From assembly GCA_900551115.1 (NCBI GenBank), contig URUY01000021.1, positions 1 to 64,000 on the forward strand: a DNA stretch of 64,000 bases, written 5' to 3'. Below, in pieces: positions 8,741 through 17,340 of this stretch; positions within the stretch are counted from its first letter, which is position 1; every line of letters begins with the position of its first letter. The notes beneath the pieces are model-generated. The model was not told the DNA's origin. It did not search any database and was given only the letters and a program-made list of their open reading frames with translations. The position numbers and the translations under genes are program-made. This DNA is from an uncultured Lachnospiraceae bacterium (GTDB lineage: Bacteria > Bacillota > Clostridia > Lachnospirales > Lachnospiraceae).

Positions 8741-8754
8741 TTGCTCACTGCTCA
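8741..8754 (-). promoter_or_regulatory. second copy of the 14-base candidate activator site
   Basis: TTGCTCACTGCTCA, identical to 1617-1630 and in the same orientation relative to a minus-strand operon. Its minus-strand reading starts with the TGA stop codon of the GH2 gene, so it overlaps the end of that reading frame and lies about 240 bases before the importer start. Confidence 0.45.
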
Positions 8755-11700
8755 ATTATGAAAAAAGCAAAAATGCGCAAAATCAAAACTGCTGCCGGGC
8801 AGAAAAATAAAGCTCACCCTGCACCGGCCTTTTACCCGCTGTAAAGAAAAGGTCTGTTCCGCATAATCCGCTGTGCCGGGAAATTCTACAATCTGATTGC
8901 TTTCACTGCCGTCCTCAAAGGCAAAACGGATATGTATCGTATTTACGGGCAGGCTGCTCCTGCCACAGATACGGATAGCGTCCGCCCCTTCTTCTCCGAA
9001 ATCCATATCAGAAAATTCAAGCGTTACATTGTTACCGATTCCGGTTACCGCCCTCTCCTCTGCCGTAAAGCTGTCTCCGTATATCCGGTTTGCAGAAGCG
9101 GCAGGCAGGCATTCAAAGGCCTTCTCATATTTTGTAAAGGAAAATCCCTTCATATGCACCTTGTCATGGAATACAAAGCTTAAGGAGGTTACCCCCTTTA
9201 CTCGCCTGTTTAGCCGGTAGGTTTCTTCCTGATACACATTCCATATGGAAGGTTTTTGATAAACGGCATCTGCCAAAAGACCGTCCTTTTTCTCTCCCGG
9301 TCTGCCCTCCCATATCCTGAAAGCATACGGTGCATCCGAAAGCGTAAAAATGGGAAGCGTAATTTCATCCGAACCGGTTTCTCCGAAATCAATTCCCGTA
9401 AAAATAACGCCGCTTTCCTCTCCTCTTGCCGTAGCAAAGCCTTTTTCATTGCCGTTGCCGATTTCTCCGATTGTCTCCGTATAAAGGCCCCCGGTCACAA
9501 AGGTGTAGGGATTTAAGTACGCCTCCCCAAGTCCCTTCGCCGTAAATTCAAGCTGGGATATCAGCTTTACCTTCCCATCGCTCTTTGCAAGACAGCGAAT
9601 ACGAAAATCGCCGTCTCCTGCCGCCGTCACAAGCGCTTTTCTCTCTCCCGCAACGGGCGTCACAGAGGCATAACCGATTTCAATTCCGGCATCATTCACC
9701 GCCTTGAAAACAATTTCCGTATCCGTTGCATCAAAAGGATAGAGTACTGCTTCCACCTCCGCATCTTTCAAATCCGGTGTCAGCACACAGCCTGACGGAC
9801 TCTTTAATAAAACCTTGCGGGCCGGCTGCTTTTTTAAGCCCTCTTCCGTAAAATCCGTCCCTGTATACGCCGCAGGCGCCTGTATGCCACGGATTTTCTC
9901 TAAGCTTACAGCTTCTGCAAAAAGCCTGACAGACACAGGCATTAAGCCCTTACCCGTTATCCGCACCGCAATGTCACCGGGCACTGTTCCTGCCTGTACC
10001 ACCGCCAAAAGCTTACCGTTAAACAGCTTTCTTACGCTTCCTTTGTAGGAATCATAATCCGTGCTGTCTCCGTTATCCAGACCTGCCAGTACACCGGCGC
10101 CGCTCACTTCCACCTTTACATAGTTCATGGCATTTTCTACCGGATAGCCGTCCTCATCCTTTACACCGATTTCAATAAAGCACAAGTCCCTGCCGTCCGC
10201 TTTCAGACAGGTTTTGTCCGGCACTGCGGTGATTGCCGTACCGTCCGAGAAAGAGTGTCTGCTCTCTTCTGCCAGTACGCTGCCTTTTTCGTCATAGGCC
10301 ACTGCTTTTATTTCTCCCGGCACATAGGGCACCTGCCAGTGTGCCGTAAAATCCGTTCCCTTTTTATGGTTCAGCTCTTTTTTCCCAAAGGAAGCCCCGT
10401 TTACAAAAAGCTCCGCTGCCGCACCGTTTGTACAGGCCCGTACATCAATAAGCTGGCCTTCGTTAAAATCCCAATAAGGGAAAACATGTACCATGGGCGC
10501 TTTTTCTGCATCCGTCCACTCCGCCTTATAGATATAGTAAGCATCCTTTTTAAATCCCGCCGTATCCACCTGACCGAAATATGAATTTTTCGTATGATAG
10601 GGCGTAGGCTCCCCGATATAATCAAAGCCGGTCCATAAAAACTGCCCAAAGGAAAATTCCGCATCCCTGTCATCCGCAATGCACTTTTCCACGCTTTTGG
10701 CTCCCCAGCTTGTGGTGGAATTGCCAAGTGCAGAACACTGCTCATCCTCATCCGCTAACACAGACTGCCTGTACGGGAAATGGTATACCCCTCTGCTCTG
10801 TACCACAGAAGCGGTTTCACTGCCGTAAATCACCCAGTCAGAATGCTTTTCATGGTGTTTTTCATAATATTTTTCACCGTAGTTATAACCGGCTATCTTG
10901 ACAATATCCGCACACTTCTGGGCGTTTTCCCATGGCATATAATTGGAGCCGATGGTAATGCGGGCGTTTTCCTTTGGGTCATGCTCCCGCACAAAGGAAA
11001 TAAGCCGTTTCGTAATCTCCTGCCCATAGCTGTCCGCATGGGTATCATAAATTTCATTGCCGATAGACCACAGCAAGAGGCTTGGATGATTTCTGTCCCT
11101 GCGTATCCAGCTTGCCACATCTTTTTTTGCCCATTCCTTAAAGAACCTGGCATAGTCATATTCCGTCTTTTTCCGTTCCCACATATCAAAGGCTTCCGAT
11201 ACTACGAGCATGCCCATCTCATCTGCGATATCCATAAATTCTGCTGCCGGCATATTGTGGCTGGTGCGGATTGCATTGACGCCCATATCCTTAAGTATCC
11301 GAAACTTCCGCCGCAGCGCAGCCTCATAAAAAGCTGCCCCCAGACAACCGAAATCATGGTGTTCGCAGACGCCATGAAGCTTTACATGGCTGCCGTTTAG
11401 GAAAAAGCCCTTATCCGGCGAAAATTCCATTGTCCTGAAGCCCACCGTAATAAATTCTTCCTCTAAAGGCGCCCCGTCTGCCGCAAAAAGCTTGATACCA
11501 AGCCGGTACAGATTAGGTTCTTCCGTACTCCAGCGTGCCGGTTTCTCTACATGCATTTCTTTACAGGCAATCCACCCTCCGTTTTTATCCTGCCTAAAGC
11601 TGTCCTGCCAGCCAAATTCTGCAACAGCCTCATCCCCTCTGCAGAGAGTGTAGGCCACCTTCGACTGCCGGGGATTTTCTCCGCAGATTTCCGTTTCCGC

Positions 11701-12225
11701 TTCCAGTAAAAAATCTTCTCCCCAAGGCTTTGTGGACAGATAAGTACCGTCATAGGAAAAGGCCGTCTTTGGCATCACCCGGATAAATACATTGCGGTAG
11801 ATTCCCGCACCGGAATACCAGCGGCTGTTAGGTGACCTGTATACTGCCTTTAGCAGTATTTCATTGTCGCCTTCCGTAAGAAAAGCGGTAATATCCATGC
11901 CAAAGGCAGAATACCCATACTTCCATTCCATTGCTTTTCTGCCGTTTATGTACAGCGTACTGTCCATATATACGCCGTCAAACCGAAGAAATACTCTGTC
12001 TCCTTCTTTATAGTCCGTCTTTCCTCCGCAAAGCTCCTCTAAATTAAGCATCCGGCGGTACCAGCCCGTACTGTCCTCATAAAGCTTGTCTGTATCATAA
12101 ATCAGCCAGTCGTGAGGCAGACAGACCGGTGTAAAGGCTTCCCTTACGGCTTCCACCTCTGAAATATCCGTATCCGGTTTCGTTTTCAAAAAATACCAGT
12201 TGTCACAAAATAAGCATTCTCTCAT
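8752..12225 (-). CDS. GH2 glycoside hydrolase (beta-galactosidase-like)
   Basis: 1157-residue multi-domain GH2 enzyme without signal peptide, so cytoplasmic. The order is an N-terminal jelly-roll sugar-binding domain (about 40-150), an immunoglobulin-like domain, a TIM barrel (about 275-560) and a long C-terminal beta-rich extension. The acid/base is E391 in WSIGNEIYD and the nucleophile is E470 in YGSETASV; HNMP and WTGFDYIGEPTPY are further family signatures. The start at ATG 12225 has GAAGGGG six bases upstream; a TTG two codons earlier is less likely. Substrate is not certain from sequence: beta-galactosidase, alpha-L-arabinopyranosidase-like or beta-xylosidase activity are all possible in GH2. 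Context favours removing a side sugar from xylan oligosaccharides. Confidence 0.88.
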   Translation of the reverse strand: MRECLFCDNWYFLKTKPDTDISEVEAVREAFTPVCLPHDWLIYDTDKLYEDSTGWYRRMLNLEELCGGKTDYKEGDRVFLRFDGVYMDSTLYINGRKAMEWKYGYSAFGMDITAFLTEGDNEILLKAVYRSPNSRWYSGAGIYRNVFIRVMPKTAFSYDGTYLSTKPWGEDFLLEAETEICGENPRQSKVAYTLCRGDEAVAEFGWQDSFRQDKNGGWIACKEMHVEKPARWSTEEPNLYRLGIKLFAADGAPLEEEFITVGFRTMEFSPDKGFFLNGSHVKLHGVCEHHDFGCLGAAFYEAALRRKFRILKDMGVNAIRTSHNMPAAEFMDIADEMGMLVVSEAFDMWERKKTEYDYARFFKEWAKKDVASWIRRDRNHPSLLLWSIGNEIYDTHADSYGQEITKRLISFVREHDPKENARITIGSNYMPWENAQKCADIVKIAGYNYGEKYYEKHHEKHSDWVIYGSETASVVQSRGVYHFPYRQSVLADEDEQCSALGNSTTSWGAKSVEKCIADDRDAEFSFGQFLWTGFDYIGEPTPYHTKNSYFGQVDTAGFKKDAYYIYKAEWTDAEKAPMVHVFPYWDFNEGQLIDVRACTNGAAAELFVNGASFGKKELNHKKGTDFTAHWQVPYVPGEIKAVAYDEKGSVLAEESRHSFSDGTAITAVPDKTCLKADGRDLCFIEIGVKDEDGYPVENAMNYVKVEVSGAGVLAGLDNGDSTDYDSYKGSVRKLFNGKLLAVVQAGTVPGDIAVRITGKGLMPVSVRLFAEAVSLEKIRGIQAPAAYTGTDFTEEGLKKQPARKVLLKSPSGCVLTPDLKDAEVEAVLYPFDATDTEIVFKAVNDAGIEIGYASVTPVAGERKALVTAAGDGDFRIRCLAKSDGKVKLISQLEFTAKGLGEAYLNPYTFVTGGLYTETIGEIGNGNEKGFATARGEESGVIFTGIDFGETGSDEITLPIFTLSDAPYAFRIWEGRPGEKKDGLLADAVYQKPSIWNVYQEETYRLNRRVKGVTSLSFVFHDKVHMKGFSFTKYEKAFECLPAASANRIYGDSFTAEERAVTGIGNNVTLEFSDMDFGEEGADAIRICGRSSLPVNTIHIRFAFEDGSESNQIVEFPGTADYAEQTFSLQRVKGRCRVSFIFLPGSSFDFAHFCFFHN

Positions 12226-12366
12226 GGCCAACCCCTTCCTCTTTGTCGTATCAGCCTGTCACCTGTTTATGAAAAGTATTCCCCACAGCGCGTTGCCTGC
12301 CATTCTTTCCGGCTTCCGGCCCGGCATAAAGTGACAGCAGACCATACGGATACCGCACAAAACGGT

Positions 12367-14364
12367 CTAATATATGGTTCTTCCCTGTTCATCGGGAATC
12401 CCTGTTTTCCGGTAAAAATAAGAATTTATCTGGTCCCGCCACTCTTTGGCATTGGCAAGCTGTGCCGCAAACCTCTCTTTTCCGTTTTCATAGATTTCTG
12501 CGGGAATGCTTTCTTTTAACCCTTCCCATTCCCTTATCATTTCTTCTACTTCCGCAACACCTTCAAAATGCGTGTCGTAAATATGCTGAAGCAGGGTACT
12601 GCCGTCCTTCATCCGGTAAGAATACGGCAGGTGATGGAAAAACAGCAAAAGATTTTCCGGACAGGTGCAGGCTTTGTCGTACATAGAAGCGTTAGGCTCA
12701 TGATACTGCTGCGTATAGCCCGTGCCCCTGCTGCTCCTGTCAACACCGATTCCCTGATGGTCTGCTCTGTGATAAGTGCCCCAACGGGAGTATTCATACC
12801 CGTCTACATTTGGTCCGTAATGATAGTGGGGCGTTACCATAAAGCCTACCCCCAGGGGACTTGTATATTTTTCATAGGTTTCTCTGGAGGCAAGCAGCAT
12901 ACGGCAGATGCTCTCCACCACTGCCTCCTCTTCCGATATGGTCAAAAGCACCCACTCTTTTGCAATCTCCTCTGCGGAAAGACCGGTGGAAAAGGCAAGT
13001 CTGCCAAAGCCGTAGAAATTGGCTGCCGCCAATACGCTTCCCGTCCAGTTTGCATCATTTCCCGTATTGGCAACTGCCGCAATTCCGGCATTCCTGTTTC
13101 CAAAGGTACGCCCGCTTACAATATCCGCCACCGTATCCGCCTCTTCTGCGCAACAGGTGTGAAAGCCAAGCACCTCCTTAAACATAGGAATCAGATAGCA
13201 AAGGTCAATCTGCTGACCGGTATACTCCTGCGCTGCCTGCACCTCTAACATCTGATTGGTCTTTTTTAAGCCTCCGAGAAGCGGGGAAACCGGTTCTCTT
13301 ACCTGAAAATCTATGGGACCGTTTTTAATCTGTAAAATAACGTTGTCACGGTAGTCACCGTCCATCCCGATAAAGCTGTCATAGCCTGCTTTTGCCCTGT
13401 CCGTAGTCCTGTCTCGCCAGTCCTGGGTGCAGTTATATACAAAGCAGCGCCAGATAATCAGCGCATCATACTTTTTCACAATATCTGCCAGCATATTGGC
13501 GCCGTCCGCCTGTGTTCTGCCATAGGTAAAGGGACCGGGTCTTCCTTCCGAATCCGCCTTTACCAGAAAGCCGCCCAGATTGGGAATCCGCGCAAAAACC
13601 TCCTGCATTTTTTCTTCCCACCAATTTTTAACCTGCTCATTGAGCGGGTCTGCCAGCCCGAGTCCGCCAAGCTCCATGGGAGAAGCAAAGTTCAGGCTTA
13701 AAAAAAGACGTATTCCATAGCCTGCAAAAACTTTTGAAAGCGCAGCCAGACTTTCAAAATGCTTTTCCGTAATTAAAAAGCTTGCCTCATCCTTTACGTT
13801 TACATTGTTTATCACCACACCGTTAATCCCGATGCTTGCTGCCAGTCTGGCATAATCCTTCGTTCTCTCATTTACCACAATCCGATTGTTTGAAAAAAAG
13901 AAGGACTGACCCGAATAGCCTCTTTCGATACTGCCATCCATATTATCCCAGTGGTTAAGCATACGCAGCGGATTGTCCGGGGACAAAAAGATATCCATAC
14001 CTTCCGTTATCCTGCCTGCCCCACACAGCCTGAGCAGATGGAAGACGCCGTACAAAAGACCGTTTTCATCTGCCGCTTCTATATAAATACGTCCGTTTTT
14101 ATTATAAATGTGAAAGCTTTCCCTAGAAAATTCCGCAGTCTTTCTCTTTGCAAGAAGCAGGGTTGCTCCTGCTTCTACAACGCTCATTTCCGTTTCATAA
14201 AATCCCCATACACCCCTTTTAAGCTCTTCCAGGGCATTTTGTACTACCACGGAGCGCCCGTCAAACCCACACAACCCTACTTTTTCAAAATAGCGTCCCG
14301 GACGGATATCCTTTCTCCTTTTATAGGAAAGCCACACCTTTTGCCATGTATTTTTTTCTTCCAT
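12367..14364 (-). CDS. GH67 alpha-glucuronidase
   Basis: 665-residue enzyme that removes (4-O-methyl)glucuronic acid from the non-reducing end of xylo-oligosaccharides. There is no signal peptide, so it acts after import. The general acid is E273 in FLVKADSEGRPGP. D352 (GPIDFQVREP) and E380 (AAQEYTGQ) are 28 residues apart, matching the spacing of the paired catalytic carboxylates known in this family. AGAGGTG precedes the ATG. It follows the GH3 gene across a 58-base gap containing a terminator-like hairpin and precedes the GH2 gene by about 140 bases. It coexists with a GH115 alpha-glucuronidase in the same gene run. Confidence 0.95.
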   Translation of the reverse strand: MEEKNTWQKVWLSYKRRKDIRPGRYFEKVGLCGFDGRSVVVQNALEELKRGVWGFYETEMSVVEAGATLLLAKRKTAEFSRESFHIYNKNGRIYIEAADENGLLYGVFHLLRLCGAGRITEGMDIFLSPDNPLRMLNHWDNMDGSIERGYSGQSFFFSNNRIVVNERTKDYARLAASIGINGVVINNVNVKDEASFLITEKHFESLAALSKVFAGYGIRLFLSLNFASPMELGGLGLADPLNEQVKNWWEEKMQEVFARIPNLGGFLVKADSEGRPGPFTYGRTQADGANMLADIVKKYDALIIWRCFVYNCTQDWRDRTTDRAKAGYDSFIGMDGDYRDNVILQIKNGPIDFQVREPVSPLLGGLKKTNQMLEVQAAQEYTGQQIDLCYLIPMFKEVLGFHTCCAEEADTVADIVSGRTFGNRNAGIAAVANTGNDANWTGSVLAAANFYGFGRLAFSTGLSAEEIAKEWVLLTISEEEAVVESICRMLLASRETYEKYTSPLGVGFMVTPHYHYGPNVDGYEYSRWGTYHRADHQGIGVDRSSRGTGYTQQYHEPNASMYDKACTCPENLLLFFHHLPYSYRMKDGSTLLQHIYDTHFEGVAEVEEMIREWEGLKESIPAEIYENGKERFAAQLANAKEWRDQINSYFYRKTGIPDEQGRTIY

Positions 14365-14391
14365 CCCGCACCTCTTTTCCTAAGCTTTTTC

Positions 14392-14418
14392 AGAAAAAAG
14401 CAGGACACTGCCTGCTTT
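14392..14418 (-). terminator. intra-operon terminator-like hairpin between GH3 and GH67
   Basis: On the minus strand AAAGCAGG pairs with CCTGCTTT around CAGTGT and is followed by a run of T. It lies between two genes of one pathway on one strand, so it may act as a partial terminator or processing/stability element that lowers GH67-GH2 expression. Confidence 0.6.
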
Positions 14419-14422
14419 CTTC

Positions 14423-16591
14423 TTATTCTATCCGTAATGCTGTCTCTGCCAAAAGAACCATTTTAAGAACAGGCTTTCCGGTAAGCTCTTCACTTCTCTT
14501 ATCCGGCCCCTGACCTCCCACAGAAACATGGTATTTACCCTTATGTACAAGGAACCTTGCCTCTTCATCATACAACGCGAACGCCTCTATGGGCAAATGG
14601 ATTTTTACCTCTTTTTCCTCTCCCGGTTTTAAGGTACACTTCTTTATACCCTTAAGCTGGGCATTGGGAACCTTTGCCGCACTGTCCGCCGGTTCTGCTC
14701 CTATATACACCTGTACGGTTTCCGTACCCTCTCTAAAGCCGTTATTTTTTACCTTCACGCTTAAATCCACACCTTTTTCTGTTACCGTTTCAGCAGAAAG
14801 GGCTGCATCCGCATAAGTAAAGTCCGTATAGGAAAGTCCGTATCCAAAAGGATATAAGGCATCATTTTTCATATAGCGGTAGGTTCTGTCCTTCATGGCA
14901 TAATCCGTAAATGCGGGCAGCTCCTCCGTTGTCTTATAGAAGGTAACCGGCAGCCTGCCTTCCGGATTCTTTTCCCCAAACAGTACCTTTGCAATGGCCC
15001 TGCCGCCCAGTGCGCCGGGATACCATCCCTCTACAATAGCAGGAATGTGTTCATCCGCCCAGGTTACCGCCAGTGCGCTTCCTGACAGAAGCACCAGTAC
15101 CACCGGCTTGCCGCTTGCATAAATGGTTTCCAGTACCTCCTCCTGCAGTCCTGGCAGATTCAGATTCGGCTTGTCACCGCTGGCAAATTCATTGCCCTGA
15201 TCTCCCTCCTCGCCTTCCAGACCGGCATCCAATCCCATGCAGGCAATAATCACATCACTTTCCTCACAGATTTCCTTTACCTCGGAAATACGCTCATTGC
15301 CGCAGCTTAAATTTGTCACCTTCTCTTTATAGATGTGACAGCCTTCGGAGGCAAGTACGCGCACCTCGTCTCCCAGATAGTCCTGAATCCCTTCCAACAC
15401 CGTAACATATCTTGAGGCAGTACCCTCATAATTGCCGATTAATGCCTTACGGTTGTTGGCATTAGGACCGATAACGCCTACTGTCTTATACGCTTTTTTA
15501 TCAAGAGGCAGAAGACCGCCTTCATTCTTTAACAGTACTACGCATTTTTCTGCCGCCTTCAGATTCAGCTTCTGCATTTCTATAGAGTCCACTACTGCAT
15601 AGGGAATCCTGTCAAAGGGATTTTCCTCTTTCTCTTCCATAACGCCCAGCTTCATCCGGGTAGTATACAGATTTACCAGGGCTTCATCCAGACGCTTTTC
15701 ATCCACTCTGCCGTCCTGCACTGCAAGAAGCAGATAGGAGAACATTTCGCCGCAGTTTAAGTCACAGCCGTTATTCATAGCCATGGTCGCCGATTCCACA
15801 GGGGTCTTGGTTACATGATGACCGGTATGGAAATCCTTAATGGCCCAGCAGTCAGATACTACATGCCCCTCAAAGCCCCATTCGTCTCTCAAAATATCCT
15901 GCAAAAGCTCTTTATTGCCGCAGCAGGGCATGCCGTTCGTCCTGTTATATGCTCCCATTACTGCCTCTACATGGCCTTCCCTGACGCAGGCCTTAAAAGC
16001 AGGCAGATAGGTTTCGTACAAATCCTGTTTGCTTACCTGTGCATCAAATTCATGGCGCAAATCCTCCGGCCCGCTGTGTACTGCAAAATGCTTGGCACAG
16101 GCAGCTGCCTTTAAGTATTTTTCATCATGACCCTGCAGGCCTTTTATAAAACGCACGCCCATTCTGGAGGTCAGATAAGGGTCTTCGCCAAAGGTCTCAT
16201 GTCCTCTGCCCCACCTGGGGTCTCTGAAAATATTCACATTAGGCGCCCAAAAGGTCAGCCCTTTATAAATGTCCCTGTCTTCATACTTCTGCTGCATATT
16301 GAATTTTGCTCTTCCTTCTGTGGAAACAGCATCTGCAACCTCTTCTATAAAATCCTCGTCAAAGGTAGCGGCAAGACCGATTGCCTGTGGGAAAACCGTT
16401 GCCATGCCCGCTCTTGCCACACCGTGCAGCGCCTCATTCCACCAGTTATAGGCCTTGATGTTAAGTCTTTCAACAGCAGGCGCATGATGTACGGTCTGGG
16501 ACACCTTTTCCTCCAGCGTCATCTTTGCTACAAGTGCCTTTGCCCTCTCCCTGTACTCCTTTAATTTCTCCTGATTTTCCACAATATCCAT
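14423..16591 (-). CDS. GH3 beta-glycosidase, probable xylan 1,4-beta-xylosidase
   Basis: 722-residue GH3 enzyme with (beta/alpha)8 barrel, alpha/beta sandwich and C-terminal fibronectin-III-like domain. The nucleophile is D247 in GHVVSDCWAIKDF; RDPRWGRGHETFGEDPYLT and AKHFAVHSG are barrel signatures. No signal peptide is present, so it acts on imported oligosaccharides. AGGAGGG lies nine bases before the start. It sits 27 bases after the in-operon AraC gene. Beta-xylosidase is the likely activity from context; beta-glucosidase or arabinofuranosidase activity cannot be excluded in GH3. Confidence 0.9.
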   Translation of the reverse strand: MDIVENQEKLKEYRERAKALVAKMTLEEKVSQTVHHAPAVERLNIKAYNWWNEALHGVARAGMATVFPQAIGLAATFDEDFIEEVADAVSTEGRAKFNMQQKYEDRDIYKGLTFWAPNVNIFRDPRWGRGHETFGEDPYLTSRMGVRFIKGLQGHDEKYLKAAACAKHFAVHSGPEDLRHEFDAQVSKQDLYETYLPAFKACVREGHVEAVMGAYNRTNGMPCCGNKELLQDILRDEWGFEGHVVSDCWAIKDFHTGHHVTKTPVESATMAMNNGCDLNCGEMFSYLLLAVQDGRVDEKRLDEALVNLYTTRMKLGVMEEKEENPFDRIPYAVVDSIEMQKLNLKAAEKCVVLLKNEGGLLPLDKKAYKTVGVIGPNANNRKALIGNYEGTASRYVTVLEGIQDYLGDEVRVLASEGCHIYKEKVTNLSCGNERISEVKEICEESDVIIACMGLDAGLEGEEGDQGNEFASGDKPNLNLPGLQEEVLETIYASGKPVVLVLLSGSALAVTWADEHIPAIVEGWYPGALGGRAIAKVLFGEKNPEGRLPVTFYKTTEELPAFTDYAMKDRTYRYMKNDALYPFGYGLSYTDFTYADAALSAETVTEKGVDLSVKVKNNGFREGTETVQVYIGAEPADSAAKVPNAQLKGIKKCTLKPGEEKEVKIHLPIEAFALYDEEARFLVHKGKYHVSVGGQGPDKRSEELTGKPVLKMVLLAETALRIE

Positions 16592-16618
16592 ATGACCTGA
16601 CCCTCCTGTGTAAAATTT

Positions 16619-17338
16619 CTATTTTATATGCTGTACCTGCCTGCGAAACCTTGCAGGAGTGGCTCCCTTTGCCGCCGTAAATTTATTTATAAAATAATCC
16701 GAATTGCTGTAGCCTACCATGACTGCAATATTATATACTTTTTCGTCCGTATGTAAAAGCAGTCTTTCTGCATTTTCTATCCTTACACGGTTTAAAAAAT
16801 CCTTGAAGCAAACGCCAAACTGCTTTCTGAATATCTGTCCCAGATAAGGTCTGCTGATATAATATTTTTCACTTAAGCTTTTTAAGCTGATATCCTGCAT
16901 ATAGTTTGCACGGATATCCTTTTCAATCTGTAAAAGCAGACCGGTGGTGTCCTGACTTGAAAACCGCATCCTGTATTCTGCGAAATCACAGGCAAAACGT
17001 TTAAACTGAGAGCGGCTTCCCTTCATCCCCTTGGGATCAAAATCATGCTCGCTGATAAAGGTAAGGACCTCCTGTCTGGAAATGCCTGACAACTTCTCCT
17101 CAGAACACCGCAGCAGCATTACCTGCATATAATCCCGATACAGCCTTACCAGCCTGTAATCCGCACCGGCAGCATGGATTTCCCTGAAAATTTCATCCAC
17201 ATCCCGCTCAATGGCTTCCATCCTGCCCTGTACGCTATCCTCTACAAGCTGCTCCATTTTCTTTATATTGATACCGGTAATGCCGCTGTAACAGATATGC
17301 GGCTCCCGATATTCCCTTATACTCATCGGATTATCCAT
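16619..17338 (-). CDS. AraC-family regulator inside the xylan operon
   Basis: 239-residue protein whose C-terminal 100 residues are an AraC double helix-turn-helix of the YesN type (SLKSLSEKYYISRPYLGQIF and NIAVMVGYSNSDYFINKFTAAKG). The N-terminal 130 residues are helical, with no receiver or cupin domain. It resembles the C-terminal half of a YesN response regulator without its receiver. Encoded between GH115 (2-base gap) and GH3 (27-base gap), it is expected to be made when the operon is on, giving positive feedback. AGAGG nine bases upstream supports the start. Confidence 0.87.
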   Translation of the reverse strand: MDNPMSIREYREPHICYSGITGINIKKMEQLVEDSVQGRMEAIERDVDEIFREIHAAGADYRLVRLYRDYMQVMLLRCSEEKLSGISRQEVLTFISEHDFDPKGMKGSRSQFKRFACDFAEYRMRFSSQDTTGLLLQIEKDIRANYMQDISLKSLSEKYYISRPYLGQIFRKQFGVCFKDFLNRVRIENAERLLLHTDEKVYNIAVMVGYSNSDYFINKFTAAKGATPARFRRQVQHIK

Positions 17339-17340
17339 AA

